Below are positions 42,175 to 51,106 of a DNA stretch of 64,000 bases, one piece after another (position 1 is the first letter of the stretch; each line of letters starts with the position of its first letter). Location of the stretch: positions 4,030,001-4,094,000 of the forward strand of contig NZ_CP011254.1 in the NCBI RefSeq assembly GCF_001006005.1, read 5' to 3'. Origin of the DNA: Serratia fonticola. Lineage in GTDB: Bacteria; Pseudomonadota; Gammaproteobacteria; Enterobacterales; Enterobacteriaceae. The position numbers were made by a program, and so were the translations under genes. Below the pieces are notes generated by a model. It was not told the origin of the DNA and searched no databases. It saw only the letters and a program-made list of their open reading frames with translations.

Positions 42175-42453
42175 ATGACACAAGTTTGTATTGCCGCGTA
42201 TGTCTATGGTGTGGTGCAGGGGGTAGGATTTCGCTATAACACTCAACATCAGGCTACGGCTTTGGGGTTAACCGGCTATGCGCGTAATCTGGATGATGGC
42301 AGCGTGGAAGTGCTGGCCTGTGGCGAACAACAGGCCGTTGACCAACTGATGGCGTGGCTGAAAAGCGGCGGCCCACGCAGCGCCCGCGTTGACCGCGTGC
42401 TGGTGGAACCGCGTGGGGTTGCCGAATATAAGGGCTTCAGTATTCGCTATTAA
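42175..42453 (+). CDS. acyP: acylphosphatase
   Basis: Hydrolyses acyl phosphates. 92 residues; catalytic Arg in [11 protein letters not shown] and Asn in [13 protein letters not shown] are both present. Divergent from rlmI, as in E. coli. Confidence 0.95.
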   Translation: MTQVCIAAYVYGVVQGVGFRYNTQHQATALGLTGYARNLDDGSVEVLACGEQQAVDQLMAWLKSGGPRSARVDRVLVEPRGVAEYKGFSIRY

Positions 42454-42460
42454 CCCGTGG

Positions 42461-42790
42461 CTAGATACACTTCACCGGCTTTGGCAACCCGGCGATCTTG
42501 GTCGCCTGTTTGGCCGGGCCTTTCGGGAACAGGCGATACAGGTAGCGGCTGCTGCCTTTCTCTTCGCCGTATTTTTGCGCCATCGCCTTTACCAGCATGC
42601 GAATGGCCGGTGAGGTATTAAATTCCTGATAGAAGCTACGCACAAAGCGTACGACTTCCCAATGCGCTTCGCTCAGTTCAATCTCTTCCTGTGCCGCTAA
42701 CAGCGGGGCCAGCCCTTCGTGCCAGTCGGCGCTGTTTTTCAGGTAGCCCTGGGCGTCAGTTTCAATCGTCTGACCTTCAAACTCCAACAT
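42461..42790 (-). CDS. tusE: tRNA 2-thiolation sulfur carrier TusE
   Basis: Final member of the Tus relay that hands persulfide sulfur to MnmA for s2U34. DsrC-like; 109 residues, with the catalytic Cys108 second from the C-terminus in LPKPVKCI. Converges with acyP seven bases away. Confidence 0.94.
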   Translation of the reverse strand: MLEFEGQTIETDAQGYLKNSADWHEGLAPLLAAQEEIELSEAHWEVVRFVRSFYQEFNTSPAIRMLVKAMAQKYGEEKGSSRYLYRLFPKGPAKQATKIAGLPKPVKCI

Positions 42791-42857
42791 ACAGCCTCGG
42801 TGATTGGTAATTTATTGCGGGCCACAGTCTAGCAAACTTTTGCTCCGGCAAAAATAA

Positions 42858-42876
42858 AGCCCCGCAATGCGGGGCT
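42858..42876 (-). terminator. yccA terminator
   Basis: Stem AGCCCCGC-AAT-GCGGGGCT, followed on the minus strand by TTTATTTTT. It is 23 bases past the yccA stop. Confidence 0.85.
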
Positions 42877-42899
42877 CAGGTCAAAACAAATGCGCTGTA

Positions 42900-43559
42900 T
42901 CAGTTGCTGCGGGCGAAGCCCAGAATGCTCAACAGGCTGATAAACATGTTGTACAGCGAAACATACAGGCTGACGGTGGCACGGATATAGTTGGTTTCAC
43001 CGCCATGAATGATGTTGCTGGTTTCCCACAGCATGGCACCGGCAGAGAACAGAATAAACAGTGCGCTAATGGCCAGGTGCAGGGCAGGGATCTGCAAGAA
43101 CAGGTTGGCGATAACCGCCACCAGCAGCACCACGAAGCCCGCCATCATCATGCCAGACAGGAACGACATGTCTTTACGGGTGGTCAGTACATAGGCCGAA
43201 CAGCAGAAGAACACCACTGCGGTACCGCCCAGCGCCAGCATGATCAGGTCACCCGCGCCAGCGTTCAGGAACGAACTCAGGATCGGGCCAAGGGCGTAGC
43301 CCATAAAGCCGGTGAAGGCGAAGGCTGCCAGAATACCGGCAGGGCTATTGGCCAGCTTATGGGTCAGGAACATCAAACCATAAAAGCCGACCAGCATTAA
43401 CAGCAGCCCAGGAGCCGGTAAGCCCAGCATGGTGCTGGCGGTTGCGGTCAGTGCTGAAAAGGCCAGCGTTAACGACAGTAGAAAATAGGTGTTACGCAAG
43501 ACTTTATGCGTGCTTAGCAAAGAGTCGCGCGAGGAGGATGAGACGACAATGCGGTCCAT
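42900..43559 (-). CDS. yccA: BAX inhibitor-1 family membrane protein, FtsH modulator
   Basis: Seven-helix inner-membrane protein of the Bax1-I family; E. coli YccA is an FtsH substrate that can restrain proteolysis of jammed translocons. 219 residues, as in E. coli, with [20 protein letters not shown] as the FtsH-accessible cytoplasmic N-terminus. Confidence 0.94.
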   Translation of the reverse strand: MDRIVVSSSSRDSLLSTHKVLRNTYFLLSLTLAFSALTATASTMLGLPAPGLLLMLVGFYGLMFLTHKLANSPAGILAAFAFTGFMGYALGPILSSFLNAGAGDLIMLALGGTAVVFFCCSAYVLTTRKDMSFLSGMMMAGFVVLLVAVIANLFLQIPALHLAISALFILFSAGAMLWETSNIIHGGETNYIRATVSLYVSLYNMFISLLSILGFARSN

Positions 43560-43787
43560 ATGATCTCTCTTATCAGGTCATCACAAAATTAATCATGATG
43601 ATAGTGCAGTGCAAGCCATTGATTAAAGATTGTTTACCATTCTTTACCCTACGTGACTACTAGGGTATTGCCGCACCCCGATTGTTGATTTCTTCATCGG
43701 TCAGCTTGCAGATGCCGTTTTTTCGTTCGGTTGAACGGTTTCAGGCTTTACAACGGGATCGGCTGTGTTTATAGTTCGCTGCATTAC
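43560..43787. promoter_or_regulatory. yccA and serT promoters
   Basis: Gene-free 228 bases. TTTTTTCGTTCGGTTGAACGG near 43,720 and the stretch before the tRNA are probably the serT promoter. Nothing else seen. Confidence 0.4.
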
Positions 43788-43875
43788 GGAGGGGTGGCCG
43801 AGTGGCTGAAGGCAACGGTCTTGAAAACCGTCGACGGGAAACCGTTCCAGAGTTCGAATCTCTGCTCCTCCGCCA
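43788..43875 (+). tRNA. serT: tRNA-Ser (anticodon UGA)
   Basis: 88 bases. The acceptor stem GGAGGGG pairs with the 3' strand before the encoded GCCA end. Anticodon loop CTTGAAA gives UGA, with a long class II variable arm (CGACGGGAAACCGTT) and T arm GAGTTCGAATCTC. In E. coli serT likewise follows yccA. The 3' half is the expected attachment site for the island that begins just after it. Confidence 0.98.
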
Positions 43876-44044
43876 TTTTTTTGACTAGTAGTCTATCGCG
43901 AAGTCTATTGAAGCCAAAGCCAGCAAGGCTTCAATATCGAAGGCATTATCTCCTCGTCTAGTGAAATTAACTCAACTCTACATAGAGTTATGGATGATTT
44001 TTTGTATAGTTTCCTGTTCTATAGGTCCTCAACAAACTATTCGC

Positions 44045-44197
44045 ATGCCGCCGCTTTCCGACCACCAAATCAGGCTCTCCAAGCTTGACGCCGAGACCTA
44101 CCGCATAACTGACGGCTTCGGCCCATCCCTCTCCATCGAGCCCACTGGTTCCCGATTATCCTGGGCAGCACAGTATTTTCTTACTTGCCTACGCTAA
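44045..44197 (+). pseudogene. P4-type tyrosine integrase, N-terminal stub
   Basis: 51 codons starting at ATG 44,045 read MPPLSDHQIRLSKLDAETYR, then ITDGFGPSLSIEPTGSRLSW. This is the arm-site-binding (DUF4102-like) start common to P4/CP4 integrases that insert at tRNA 3' ends. The frame then stops after about 50 residues where an integrase should continue for about 400, and no catalytic Arg or Tyr remains. It lies 169 bases after serT and in the orientation expected for an integrase there. The recognition is from pattern only. Confidence 0.7.
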
Positions 44198-44209
44198 TGC
44201 GATAGAGCC
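44195..44209. repeat. IS6-like terminal repeat remnant
   Basis: TAATGCGATAGAGCC, two mismatches from the 16-base repeat at 44,311 and 61,198. The reverse complement GGCTCTATCGCATTA resembles IS6-family ends. Confidence 0.45.
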
Positions 44210-44310
44210 GCTATTTGCAATAGTGCTATCAACTTTGTATAAAATTTTCGACAGAGCCCAGAGGTATGCTCAGGCAACACACAAAAAACAGCATATTACC
44301 TGACGAAACC

Positions 44311-44326
44311 TTAATGCGACAGAACC
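44311..44326. repeat. 16-bp direct repeat, left copy
   Basis: TTAATGCGACAGAACC, exactly repeated at 61,198-61,213 in the same orientation. The reverse complement GGTTCTGTCGCATTAA resembles IS6-family terminal repeats (GGTTCTGTTGCAAA-type). Confidence 0.75.
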
Positions 44327-44425
44327 GAAGGGAGCTCAGGTCATGAATATCCCCGAAGCTGCGCGGCTCATATCAATACCGTGTTACGCCCATATACTAA
44401 AAGAATATCAAGAGCCTATATGAAA

Positions 44426-44820
44426 TCAAATAAAGTACTTCTCCTTGTTGTTTATAAATTTATTTTCAGTGAATACATGACCGGCTTTAAGAAGTATTTT
44501 TTTATTTTTGGAATCGTGTGTACTTCTCTTATTCCTATTAGCTTCTACTATTCTCCCTGAGCTGTCGACCTCAAATTTTTCAGAAAATTTTAAGGTAAGA
44601 TACGCAGTGCTATCTGCATTAAACATTAAAAAATGGGCTCTCCAGCGAGGGTCTTTTAATTTTTTTATAAACTCATCTCTATGCATGGGATGAACATGAG
44701 CTTCACTCTTTAACTCAAGCCCTTCCCTTATGTAATCATCAGGTATATCTTTAGGGTTTGATAAAAAGTGCTCAAGACTCTCTATTATACTATTTTCCAA
44801 TGTATCATCTGCTAGATAAA
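44426..44820 (-). pseudogene. C-terminal remnant of an unrecognised gene, cut by IS3 element
   Basis: About 131 codons reading leftwards from the IS edge to a stop at 44,426. Low GC, charged and soluble (YLADDTLENSIIESLEHFLS ... FTENKFINNKEKYFI). The open frame extends 115 bases into the IS antisense strand (to an ATG at 44,935), so a chimeric product is possible. The N-terminus expected across the element is not in frame with sequence on the other side. I do not recognise the family; its style is like that of secreted effectors. Confidence 0.55.
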
Positions 44821-44879
44821 TGGAGTGACCCCGAACCCGTAGACAAATCTGGCCTATATTTTGAGCATAGGAGGAGTCT

Positions 44880-45164
44880 ATGGGCACACCACGATTTACC
44901 CCTGAATTTAAGGAAGAAGCTGTCCGCCAGATCACTGAGCGGGGCTATTCCGTTGTCGACGTTTCAGAACGCCTTGGCGTGTCGGCACACAGTCTTTATA
45001 AATGGGTCCGTTCCGTAAAACCTGATAATAGCGGACATCAGGCCCAGGATTTACTGGAGGCCAGAACGGAGATCCTCAAGCTGAAAGCACAGCTTAAACG
45101 TACTGAGGAAGAACGAGATATTCTGAAAAAGGCAGCGCGGTACTTTGCAAGGGAGCCCGACTAA
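44880..45164 (+). CDS. IS3-family transposase OrfA
   Basis: 94-residue helix-turn-helix protein MGTPRFTPEFKEEAVRQITE with VSERLGVSAHSLYKWVRSVK and a C-terminal leucine-zipper-like helix. A frameshift into the -1 frame near its end (AAAAAGG at about 45,126) would give OrfAB. Appears intact. Confidence 0.92.
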   Translation: MGTPRFTPEFKEEAVRQITERGYSVVDVSERLGVSAHSLYKWVRSVKPDNSGHQAQDLLEARTEILKLKAQLKRTEEERDILKKAARYFAREPD

Positions 45165-45566
45165 AGTACCGCTTCATCAACGATCACCGTGATGTCTGGT
45201 CGATCGCAGCTATGTGTCGGGTTCTAAAAGTTGCCCGTGCCGGATTTTACGTCTGGCTTCATTGCCCTGTCTCTGCTGGAGAAAAGGATAACCAGCGATT
45301 ATTGGAGTTAATCCGAAACTCTTATGCACTAAGCGGCGGTGTTTACGGTTATCGCAGGGTTCACTGCGATCTGCGTGAAGTCGGTGAGGCGTGTAGCAGA
45401 AACCGGGTAGCCAAGATCATGAAACAAAACAGGATACGTGCCGTACATGGTTACAAGATACCTCGTGGTACCAGAGGACGGCCGTCACTGATAGCCCCTA
45501 ACCGTGTGCAGCGGGAGTTCACGGTTGTGAAACCTAATCAGGTCTGGGTAACGGATATTACCTATA
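45164..45566 (+). pseudogene. IS3-family transposase OrfB, N-terminal part
   Basis: In the -1 frame relative to orfA: KYRFINDHRDVWSIAAMCRV, then the HTH_21 region GVYGYRRVHCDL and the start of the DDE integrase core NQVWVTDITY, where the first catalytic Asp sits. The frame is broken after DITY by the intron boundary at 45,567. Confidence 0.9.
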
Positions 45567-46318
45567 GTGTGCCCGGAGTTCAGGGCGAGCAAGGATGCTC
45601 AAATGAACCACGAGTCTGTCTGGAATATTGAACCGGTAACTCATGACGAGAAGCCCAACAATCCCACCGGGTGTGACGGTGGAGAACCTGAGCGGCAGTG
45701 ACCTACGGCATGCCTGCAGGGTGATGTAACCCGCTGACAACGGGGATTGAGGCGAGATCACTAAGCTGAGATGATCCTCAAGGTTAAGTACTGAAAGGTT
45801 GAAGAACATGAACCCGTTAATCCGCCTCTGTGGGTTGAAAAAGTCACCATGACCTACGTGATCTGACAGGTCATGCAGGGGGAACCGGCAACGATAAATA
45901 GCTGTTACCGGACGAAGATAATCAGACATGTAAGCTGAATATCGGGTCAGCAGTTTTTTTTTCTCACAGTCCGAACTGCTGCTCCCTGCCAACTTGCGGC
46001 AAGCAAGGATAAAGAGTGCGACGGGCAGCCTCCTCAGCATGTCTGAGTCCAGACAGGTGAACCGGGGAAGATCAGTTGCGAATGTTAAGGGGGCATGGCC
46101 CCGATGACGCACTGGCTGGCGGAGCTTCCGTAGTAGTCCGCGATGGGGAAAGCCCATTACATGGCGAAGGGAAGCAGTCTAAAGGTATTTGTGAAGCGTA
46201 TTAACTGACCCTACGAGGTGAAGACCTTTGATAATCAGCGAAATGCAACGCAAGCTTGCCACATGGACAGCAGCAGACCCGTCACGACGGGTTGAGCGGC
46301 TGCTGCGTCTGATAACAC
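45567..46318 (+). mobile_element. 5' fragment of a bacterial group II intron
   Basis: Begins GTGTGCCC, the group II 5' splice-site type, exactly between the codons DITY and the next residue of IS3 orfB. The ribozyme 5' half runs to about 46,200, including the conserved coding remnant that reads VVVRDGESPLHGEGKQ. The intron reverse transcriptase start MQRKLATWTAADPSRRVERL follows (46,228-46,317). The sequence then jumps straight into late IS3 orfB (LCRANNLAPSM), so the rest of the RT, the intron 3' end and about 70 orfB codons were lost in one deletion. Confidence 0.85.
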
Positions 46319-46560
46319 TCTGCCGGGCCAATAACCTGGCCCCGAGTATGAGTCGGCGTGGCAACTGCTGGGATAATGCTGTGGCAGAATCGTTCTTCAG
46401 TTCGCTAAAAAAAGAACGTGTCAGAAAGCGAATATATAAAACCCGGGACATGGCCCGGGCGGATATCTTCGATTATATTGAAGTGTTCTACAACCGTACC
46501 CGGCGCCACAGTCATCTCGGTGGCGTAAGTCCAGAGGCCTTCGAAAAGGCCTCGCCGTGA
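46319..46560 (+). pseudogene. IS3-family transposase OrfB, C-terminal part
   Basis: Reads LCRANNLAPSMSRRGNCWDN then AVAESFFSSLKKE (with the last catalytic Glu) and FYNRTRRHSHLGGVSPEAFE to the stop at 46,560. The middle of the DDE core is missing because of the intron-associated deletion. Confidence 0.9.
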
Positions 46561-46607
46561 GGACAGAAACTGTCTACTGGGATATGGTCACTCCAACTTG
46601 CTGCATT

Positions 46608-47330
46608 TCACCAACCATCACCGAGGAAGTGCTTTTGGACTTTAGGGTCGAATCGGTGTTTGAGTGCGTACTCCTGACTTTCGGATTGAGCTTTCCGAAC
46701 AGACTCTTTATAGCTTTTGACGCTATCCAATTCGGATATTTTTTCGTCCAAAACCTCAAGTTTTCTTGAGAGCGTCTCTATGGTCTTCGCCTTATCCATG
46801 TTAGGCTTTTTTTGATTTACTTCAGATTTTATAAAGTTGTCCTTGACCTTCTCGATGTTGCCGCGCAGTTTCGTCAGAGACGCACTCAACTGTGCGGGCG
46901 ACCTGGAAAGAATATTCGTTAGGCCCGCTCCAAGAGGAGCTGGAGCATTAGATTTATTTTGTGCGAGTAGCGTAACGATTTCGGTCATAAGCTTCTTGTG
47001 AGAAGTATTCAAGGCACCTAGTTCTTTCTTCGTCACTTTGTCCGGTTGGGATTTTCCATTTCCTTGTTGTTGTTCGGAAACTTGCCATATCATGTCACGG
47101 ATTAGTTGTGCACTGCCATTTTTTCCCCCTGGGGTTTGGCGACTCATCTTTTCGATGGTACTAAAGTTGTCCTTTAGAGTTTCACGCTCGGGCCGGGTTA
47201 GCATAGTGAGGGGAGACTGCCGTATGTCTTTCAATAGTTTTAGAAGGGTACCAGTGGAGGCTTTGCTCGACTTTTCACATTGGGGCCGCACATTTTTGAA
47301 AAACTTGCGCAAGGCTGGGATTTTTGCCAA
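46608..47330 (-). CDS. unrecognised helix-rich protein (effector-like)
   Basis: 240 residues, Lys/Ser/Gln-rich and helical, with coiled-coil character toward the C-terminus (about 145-205: KLRGNIEKVKDNFIKSE ... SRKLEVLDEKISELDSVKS). No signal peptide or membrane segment. The start is uncertain: an overlapping frame at 47,275-47,457 (MNSQTLYLPLAEQARRMLNC ... SLAQVFQKCAAPM) may be the true N-terminus separated by a frameshift. It ends 13 bases before the IS3 edge. Context among effector-like remnants suggests a secreted substrate, but this is inference. Confidence 0.5.
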   Translation of the reverse strand: MAKIPALRKFFKNVRPQCEKSSKASTGTLLKLLKDIRQSPLTMLTRPERETLKDNFSTIEKMSRQTPGGKNGSAQLIRDMIWQVSEQQQGNGKSQPDKVTKKELGALNTSHKKLMTEIVTLLAQNKSNAPAPLGAGLTNILSRSPAQLSASLTKLRGNIEKVKDNFIKSEVNQKKPNMDKAKTIETLSRKLEVLDEKISELDSVKSYKESVRKAQSESQEYALKHRFDPKVQKHFLGDGW

Positions 47331-47720
47331 TAGATGTCATAGGTATTTTTCCAAATAGGTTATCAGATAAAAAATGGGAATTTTTCCATAGACGGCGACA
47401 ATTCAACATACGTCGGGCTTGCTCTGCCAATGGCAGATAGAGCGTTTGCGAATTCAAGCCGTCGAGGCCTCAGTCGGTGATTCGCTAAGGCTTATGGAGC
47501 GATCCCCACCTCATTTTGGTCACGTAGAACCCAGCCAGTCATTTTCATGATACTATCATCGGAGTTCTTTTCCGGAGGCTCTATGAGCTTCACTAGCATT
47601 TATAGAGTGACGTAGAGACACGACTTGTTTCTGCCATAGTCGCTAGCATCATCCCTGCAGTACATGCATAATACCTATTCCTTGGTCGCGAAAAATGATG
47701 GGCTGTGGTGGCGCCGCGTA
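47331..47720. other. gene-poor debris
   Basis: About 390 bases with no convincing gene apart from the possible frameshifted N-terminus of the preceding protein (47,275-47,457, minus). Stop codons are frequent in all frames. Confidence 0.4.
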
Positions 47721-47793
47721 CCGTTTAGCCGTCAGCAGGACATCGATGGTCTGGCCCGCAGTATCGACTGCCCGGTACAGATATTTCCACTGG
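47721..47793 (-). pseudogene. IS6-family transposase fragment
   Basis: Read on the minus strand: DQWKYLYRAVDTAGQTIDVL followed by LTAKR, the block around the second catalytic Asp of IS6-family (IS26-like) transposases. Nothing of the rest survives. Confidence 0.8.
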
Positions 47794-47936
47794 TCTTTAA
47801 TATTTTAGTTCATATCACTGATTGACATGATGTTTTTTTATTTTTCCCTCGGTATATCATCCCGTATGCCAATTCCGTCTGGCTTGCGCTGGTATCCCTG
47901 AAAATACATCGGACAGGTAATCATCCATCTCCAGTT

Positions 47937-48723
47937 TCATTTCGTTGCCAGTGCTCCCGGATAGTGTCTGGCGATAATGTCATTCAGCTTATCAACCAGT
48001 TCGGATCGCTTAAATCTGATATGCGCTGTTCCCTTCTGAAAATATGGACTGACCATCGAGTACATCAGCATGCGCTCAACGTTGGCTAAACTGTCACGTT
48101 GCCATCCCCAGTCGAGTCCAAACCCCATTGGTCGTGCTTTACGACACCCTCGAAAATAATTTTTTTCCCGAACATGCAGGGGCTATTCTATTTGTAGTCC
48201 CGGTTAAGATTTTTGAACAAGTTGATAACACCTCGCTCAAACACTTCTTCTTTGCTCTGATGCAACTGCTCGAAAGTCGCCAGAATATTGGCCTCGCTAA
48301 TCTCCGGTAGTTCCTCCTCATCCAGGCTCTTGTGCCATTCGCCACGGGCTTGCGCGTCCATCAGCGAAATCTTCAGATTTCAGCATCCGATCCCGCCAGA
48401 TGCTACTCTATGTTGCGAGTGATGGCTTTCATTGCGGTTTCCGTCTTCTCCGTAAACCAGCAGTCATAGCGATGCCCCGGTCGCATGGCCCATTCTTTTG
48501 CCATTCCACCTCCGATACTGCTGGTCAGCGTCGATATTTCATCAAACTGGTGGATAAGGGCCTCAATTTGCATCAGTGCAGCGTTTCGTCCAGAAACGAT
48601 ACGCTCAATGCTGGTGGAGCAAATGATTTCCGTATGGTAGGTGAGCACTCGTTGCGGGGGGACGAAGCAAGGCGGATTGCCGTGATGAAGTTGACGGCAT
48701 GCAAGCTTAACAGTGGATGGCAC
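47937..48723 (-). pseudogene. DUF4942-type island protein, multiply frameshifted
   Basis: Three consecutive frames together read as one protein. N-part: IICSTSIERIVSGRNAAL ... MAKEWAMRPGHRYDCWF (to 48,403). Middle: EWHKSLDEEELPEISEANIL ... EVFERGVINLFKNLNRDYK then a stop. C-part: WGWQRDSLANVERMLMY ... KLNDIIARHYPGALATK. This resembles the DUF4942 proteins common on CP4-like and plasmid-derived islands. At least two frameshifts and one stop make it non-functional. Confidence 0.75.
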
Positions 48724-49096
48724 TGAACCGGTTAGTTGCTGGCTTACTGCACGTATTACGTCGCTAAGTTGACATTGGTTATAATTGATTGTTTTTATTT
48801 TATTTTTTGTTTATCTAATGATTGATCAAGTTTATATAAATAGGGGGGGCTATTGATTATATCTATGCTCCCCCTTTGCAGCCTGATTTACAGGGTGTGA
48901 TTGTGTTTGAATCATTATTCAATCATGTTTGTTTCGGAAAACAAAACTACTCTGTGCTCCGCTCAACTGCGAGGTGGTCTGTTGAATCATCTTATCGGCT
49001 GAAAAAGAAGAATATATTTTCTATTTTGCTGCGAAACAAACTCACCCTGTGAGAGATACTGGCTGGGTTAATATTTAAACTCTATTAAGGAATTTT
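48724..49096 (+). promoter_or_regulatory. upstream region of the fimbrial operon
   Basis: 373 bases, very AT-rich from 48,775. A TTGACA at about 48,769 and the TATAAT in GGTTATAATTG are promoter-like but badly spaced for one another. AAGGAA lies 8 bases before the pilin ATG. I found no inverted repeats of a fim-type invertible switch. Confidence 0.45.
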
Positions 49097-49651
49097 ATGA
49101 AAAACGCAAATGCAATTATCAAGAGCGCAATCTTTGCTGCGCTGGCCATGACTGGTTTTACTGCACATGCGGCAAGTAATGCTCAAACTGTTATTACCGG
49201 TGATGTTGTTGCCGCAACCTGTGAGTTGGAAGCTACGCCAACTGTGGATCTCGGTAACTGGGCTGCAAGCGAATTTGATAAAGTTGGGCCACATAAAGAA
49301 ACTCAAGATCTTACGCTTGGCATTAGCGGTTGTAAGGGGGCGCTTAAAGAAGGGGGGGCAATTTCCGCAATGGTTCGTGGCTATAATATTGAAGGCTCTC
49401 CTACTGTTTTTAGCAAGTCTGGCTCCACCAACACTGTTGGTGTGCAATTGAGCGATGCTAAAGGCACTGTTATTGCTAACGGTGGAGATATTCTGATTGC
49501 TAGCCAGTCTAAACTGGACCCAGAGGGGCAAGCGAATTCCAGCTTAGATGGCCATACAGTAAAGTTGAAAGCGCAGCTGTTTAGTACTACTGCACAAACG
49601 AACATTCAGCATGTAGAAGCCCCAATTAATTTCAGTATTATTTATAACTAA
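49097..49651 (+). CDS. fimbrial major subunit
   Basis: Chaperone-usher pilin, probably the main shaft subunit. The signal peptide is MKNANAIIKSAIFAALAMTG..., cut after AHA. The first Cys is in GDVVAATCELEATPTVDLG and its partner in LTLGISGCKGALKEGG, the pilin disulfide pair. It ends in NFSIIYN with the penultimate Tyr typical of pilins recognised by the chaperone. 184 residues. First gene of the cluster; a seven-G run (49,352-49,358) lies in its coding sequence. Confidence 0.92.
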   Translation: MKNANAIIKSAIFAALAMTGFTAHAASNAQTVITGDVVAATCELEATPTVDLGNWAASEFDKVGPHKETQDLTLGISGCKGALKEGGAISAMVRGYNIEGSPTVFSKSGSTNTVGVQLSDAKGTVIANGGDILIASQSKLDPEGQANSSLDGHTVKLKAQLFSTTAQTNIQHVEAPINFSIIYN

Positions 49652-49736
49652 GATCTACCTGTTAGCCTTAGCATACAGATTTTAGTTAAACCGTAGCAGC
49701 CAAGGACGGCACTACTTTAATTGAGAGGAGCAGATA

Positions 49737-50450
49737 ATGTCTCAATTATTAAAGTTTGGGTGTTCAATATTTTTATTACTATTAACGAAAATAGCCGTGG
49801 CTGCAGGAGTCGGTATCAATGCAACCCGCGTTATTTACCCCGAAAAAAATCAATCTGTTTCTATTGGGGTACGAAATACCAGCCAAGATAATGTTTATTT
49901 GTTGCAGACCAGGGTGTTGTCTGATCTCAAAGGGGGCGAGCAAAAAATATTCCATGCATCGCCGCCTATTTTCAGAATGGAGCCAGATTCGTTGCACAAA
50001 GTGCGTATCAAAGGTGATACAGCAACGCTGCCAAAGGATCGTGAGTCGGTTTTTTATTTTCAGGCAACGGCTATCCCTAGCAGCAAACTTGTAGCGGATC
50101 ACTCCAGCGAAGGCCACCTTTCGGCAGGGATGAAAATTTCCATGACGAATACGATCAAGCTCTTCTATCGTCCCGCTGGGTTAGCAATGACTCCTTCAGT
50201 GGCCGGGCGCTCTCTTCAGGTAATGTTGAGTCCTGGGGGCATTAAGTTGAAGAATACATCGCCCTATTATCTCAGTTTTGCCGAAATCACCGTTAATGGA
50301 AAAGCCTTATCCCTGAAGGAAAACCAGCAAGAAATGCTAGCTCCTTTTAGTGAGGCAAGCTACGGCAGCAATGAGCGTTCGGGTGATGTTCGCTGGAAAG
50401 TGATCAATGATCTGGGTGGTATTGAGTCTTACCAGGCCACTTTAAGTTAA
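49737..50450 (+). CDS. periplasmic pilus chaperone 1 (PapD-like)
   Basis: Donates its G1 strand to fold pilins and bring them to the usher. Signal peptide of about 22 residues (FGCSIFLLLLTKIAVA). Ig-like domain 1 has NATRVIYPEKNQSVSIGVRN, DRESVFYFQA and the chaperone signature region NTIKLFYRPAGLAM. 237 residues. The short F1-G1 loop is of the FGS type. Confidence 0.94.
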   Translation: MSQLLKFGCSIFLLLLTKIAVAAGVGINATRVIYPEKNQSVSIGVRNTSQDNVYLLQTRVLSDLKGGEQKIFHASPPIFRMEPDSLHKVRIKGDTATLPKDRESVFYFQATAIPSSKLVADHSSEGHLSAGMKISMTNTIKLFYRPAGLAMTPSVAGRSLQVMLSPGGIKLKNTSPYYLSFAEITVNGKALSLKENQQEMLAPFSEASYGSNERSGDVRWKVINDLGGIESYQATLS

Positions 50451-50481
50451 GCGATCTGGTTTAATTAAGGCGTGAGGTCAG

Positions 50482-51060
50482 ATGAAAATACTATTTATCC
50501 ACGCAAAACTTTATACATTACCGGTATTATTATCGGTCTTATTAGTATCTGGAATTTCTCATGCCAGGGCGGAAGCGTTGGATTTTAATGCCACCATTCT
50601 AAATGGGACATGTGATATAACCGCACCTTCTTCGGTGGTGTTTAATCAGACAATAGCGGGTAATTTTTCTCAAGAAGGTGATACCAGCGAAGTAAGGCCT
50701 CTGACCATTACGCTAAGCAACTGTACTGAGGGCGGACCGTTAAATGCAGCTGTTCAGGTAAATGGACATATGGGCGAAGTCACTGGTATGGAGTCGTTAT
50801 TTCGAGATAGCGGTTCCAGCGCCCAACACATTGGCATTATGGTTAAGGATTACGACTATAAGGGGCCAATAAAAGACTTTTATTCGGCACCCGGAACCGT
50901 AGTTCATGGTGAGTTTACGCATGAACAAGCTCCCGGTGAGTCGCTGTCAGGTAAACAGTTATCCTATAGCATCGGTTTAACACGGGGCATGGCAGGTAAT
51001 CTGAGTTCTGTCATTGGTCATGTGCAAGCCACACTTGAGTTTGTCTTTGTTTACCATTGA
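50482..51060 (+). CDS. fimbrial minor subunit A
   Basis: 192 residues. Signal peptide LYTLPVLLSVLLVSGISHARA; pilin Cys pair in NATILNGTCDITAPS and ITLSNCTEGGP; ends in ATLEFVFVYH with aromatic end residues as in pilins. Probably a minor or adaptor subunit. 31 bases after the first chaperone. Confidence 0.88.
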   Translation: MKILFIHAKLYTLPVLLSVLLVSGISHARAEALDFNATILNGTCDITAPSSVVFNQTIAGNFSQEGDTSEVRPLTITLSNCTEGGPLNAAVQVNGHMGEVTGMESLFRDSGSSAQHIGIMVKDYDYKGPIKDFYSAPGTVVHGEFTHEQAPGESLSGKQLSYSIGLTRGMAGNLSSVIGHVQATLEFVFVYH

Positions 51061-51106
51061 ATATATCTACTTTGTTATTTGATTTTTCTACGGAGAGAAC
51101 AGTTAG

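Larger units (their letters stand above)
44821..46595 (+). mobile_element. IS3-family insertion sequence interrupted by a group II intron fragment
   Basis: Terminal inverted repeats TGGAGTGACCCCGAACCCGT (left, 44,821) and, reversed at the right end (46,595), TGGAGTGACCATATCCCAGT. It contains orfA, split orfB and an intron remnant, so it is inactive. No target duplication is visible: AAA on the left, ACT on the right, suggesting a rearranged or deleted flank. Confidence 0.9.

Noticed and set aside
42867..43400. 177-codon plus-strand ORF over yccA
   Set aside because: Antisense shadow; His/Gln-rich composition is an artefact of the complementary membrane-protein codons.
43731..43961. 76-codon ORF across the tRNA-Ser gene
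   Set aside because: It translates the tRNA itself.
48724..49096. Invertible fim-type promoter switch
   Set aside because: No matching inverted repeats flank the region and no recombinase gene is near.
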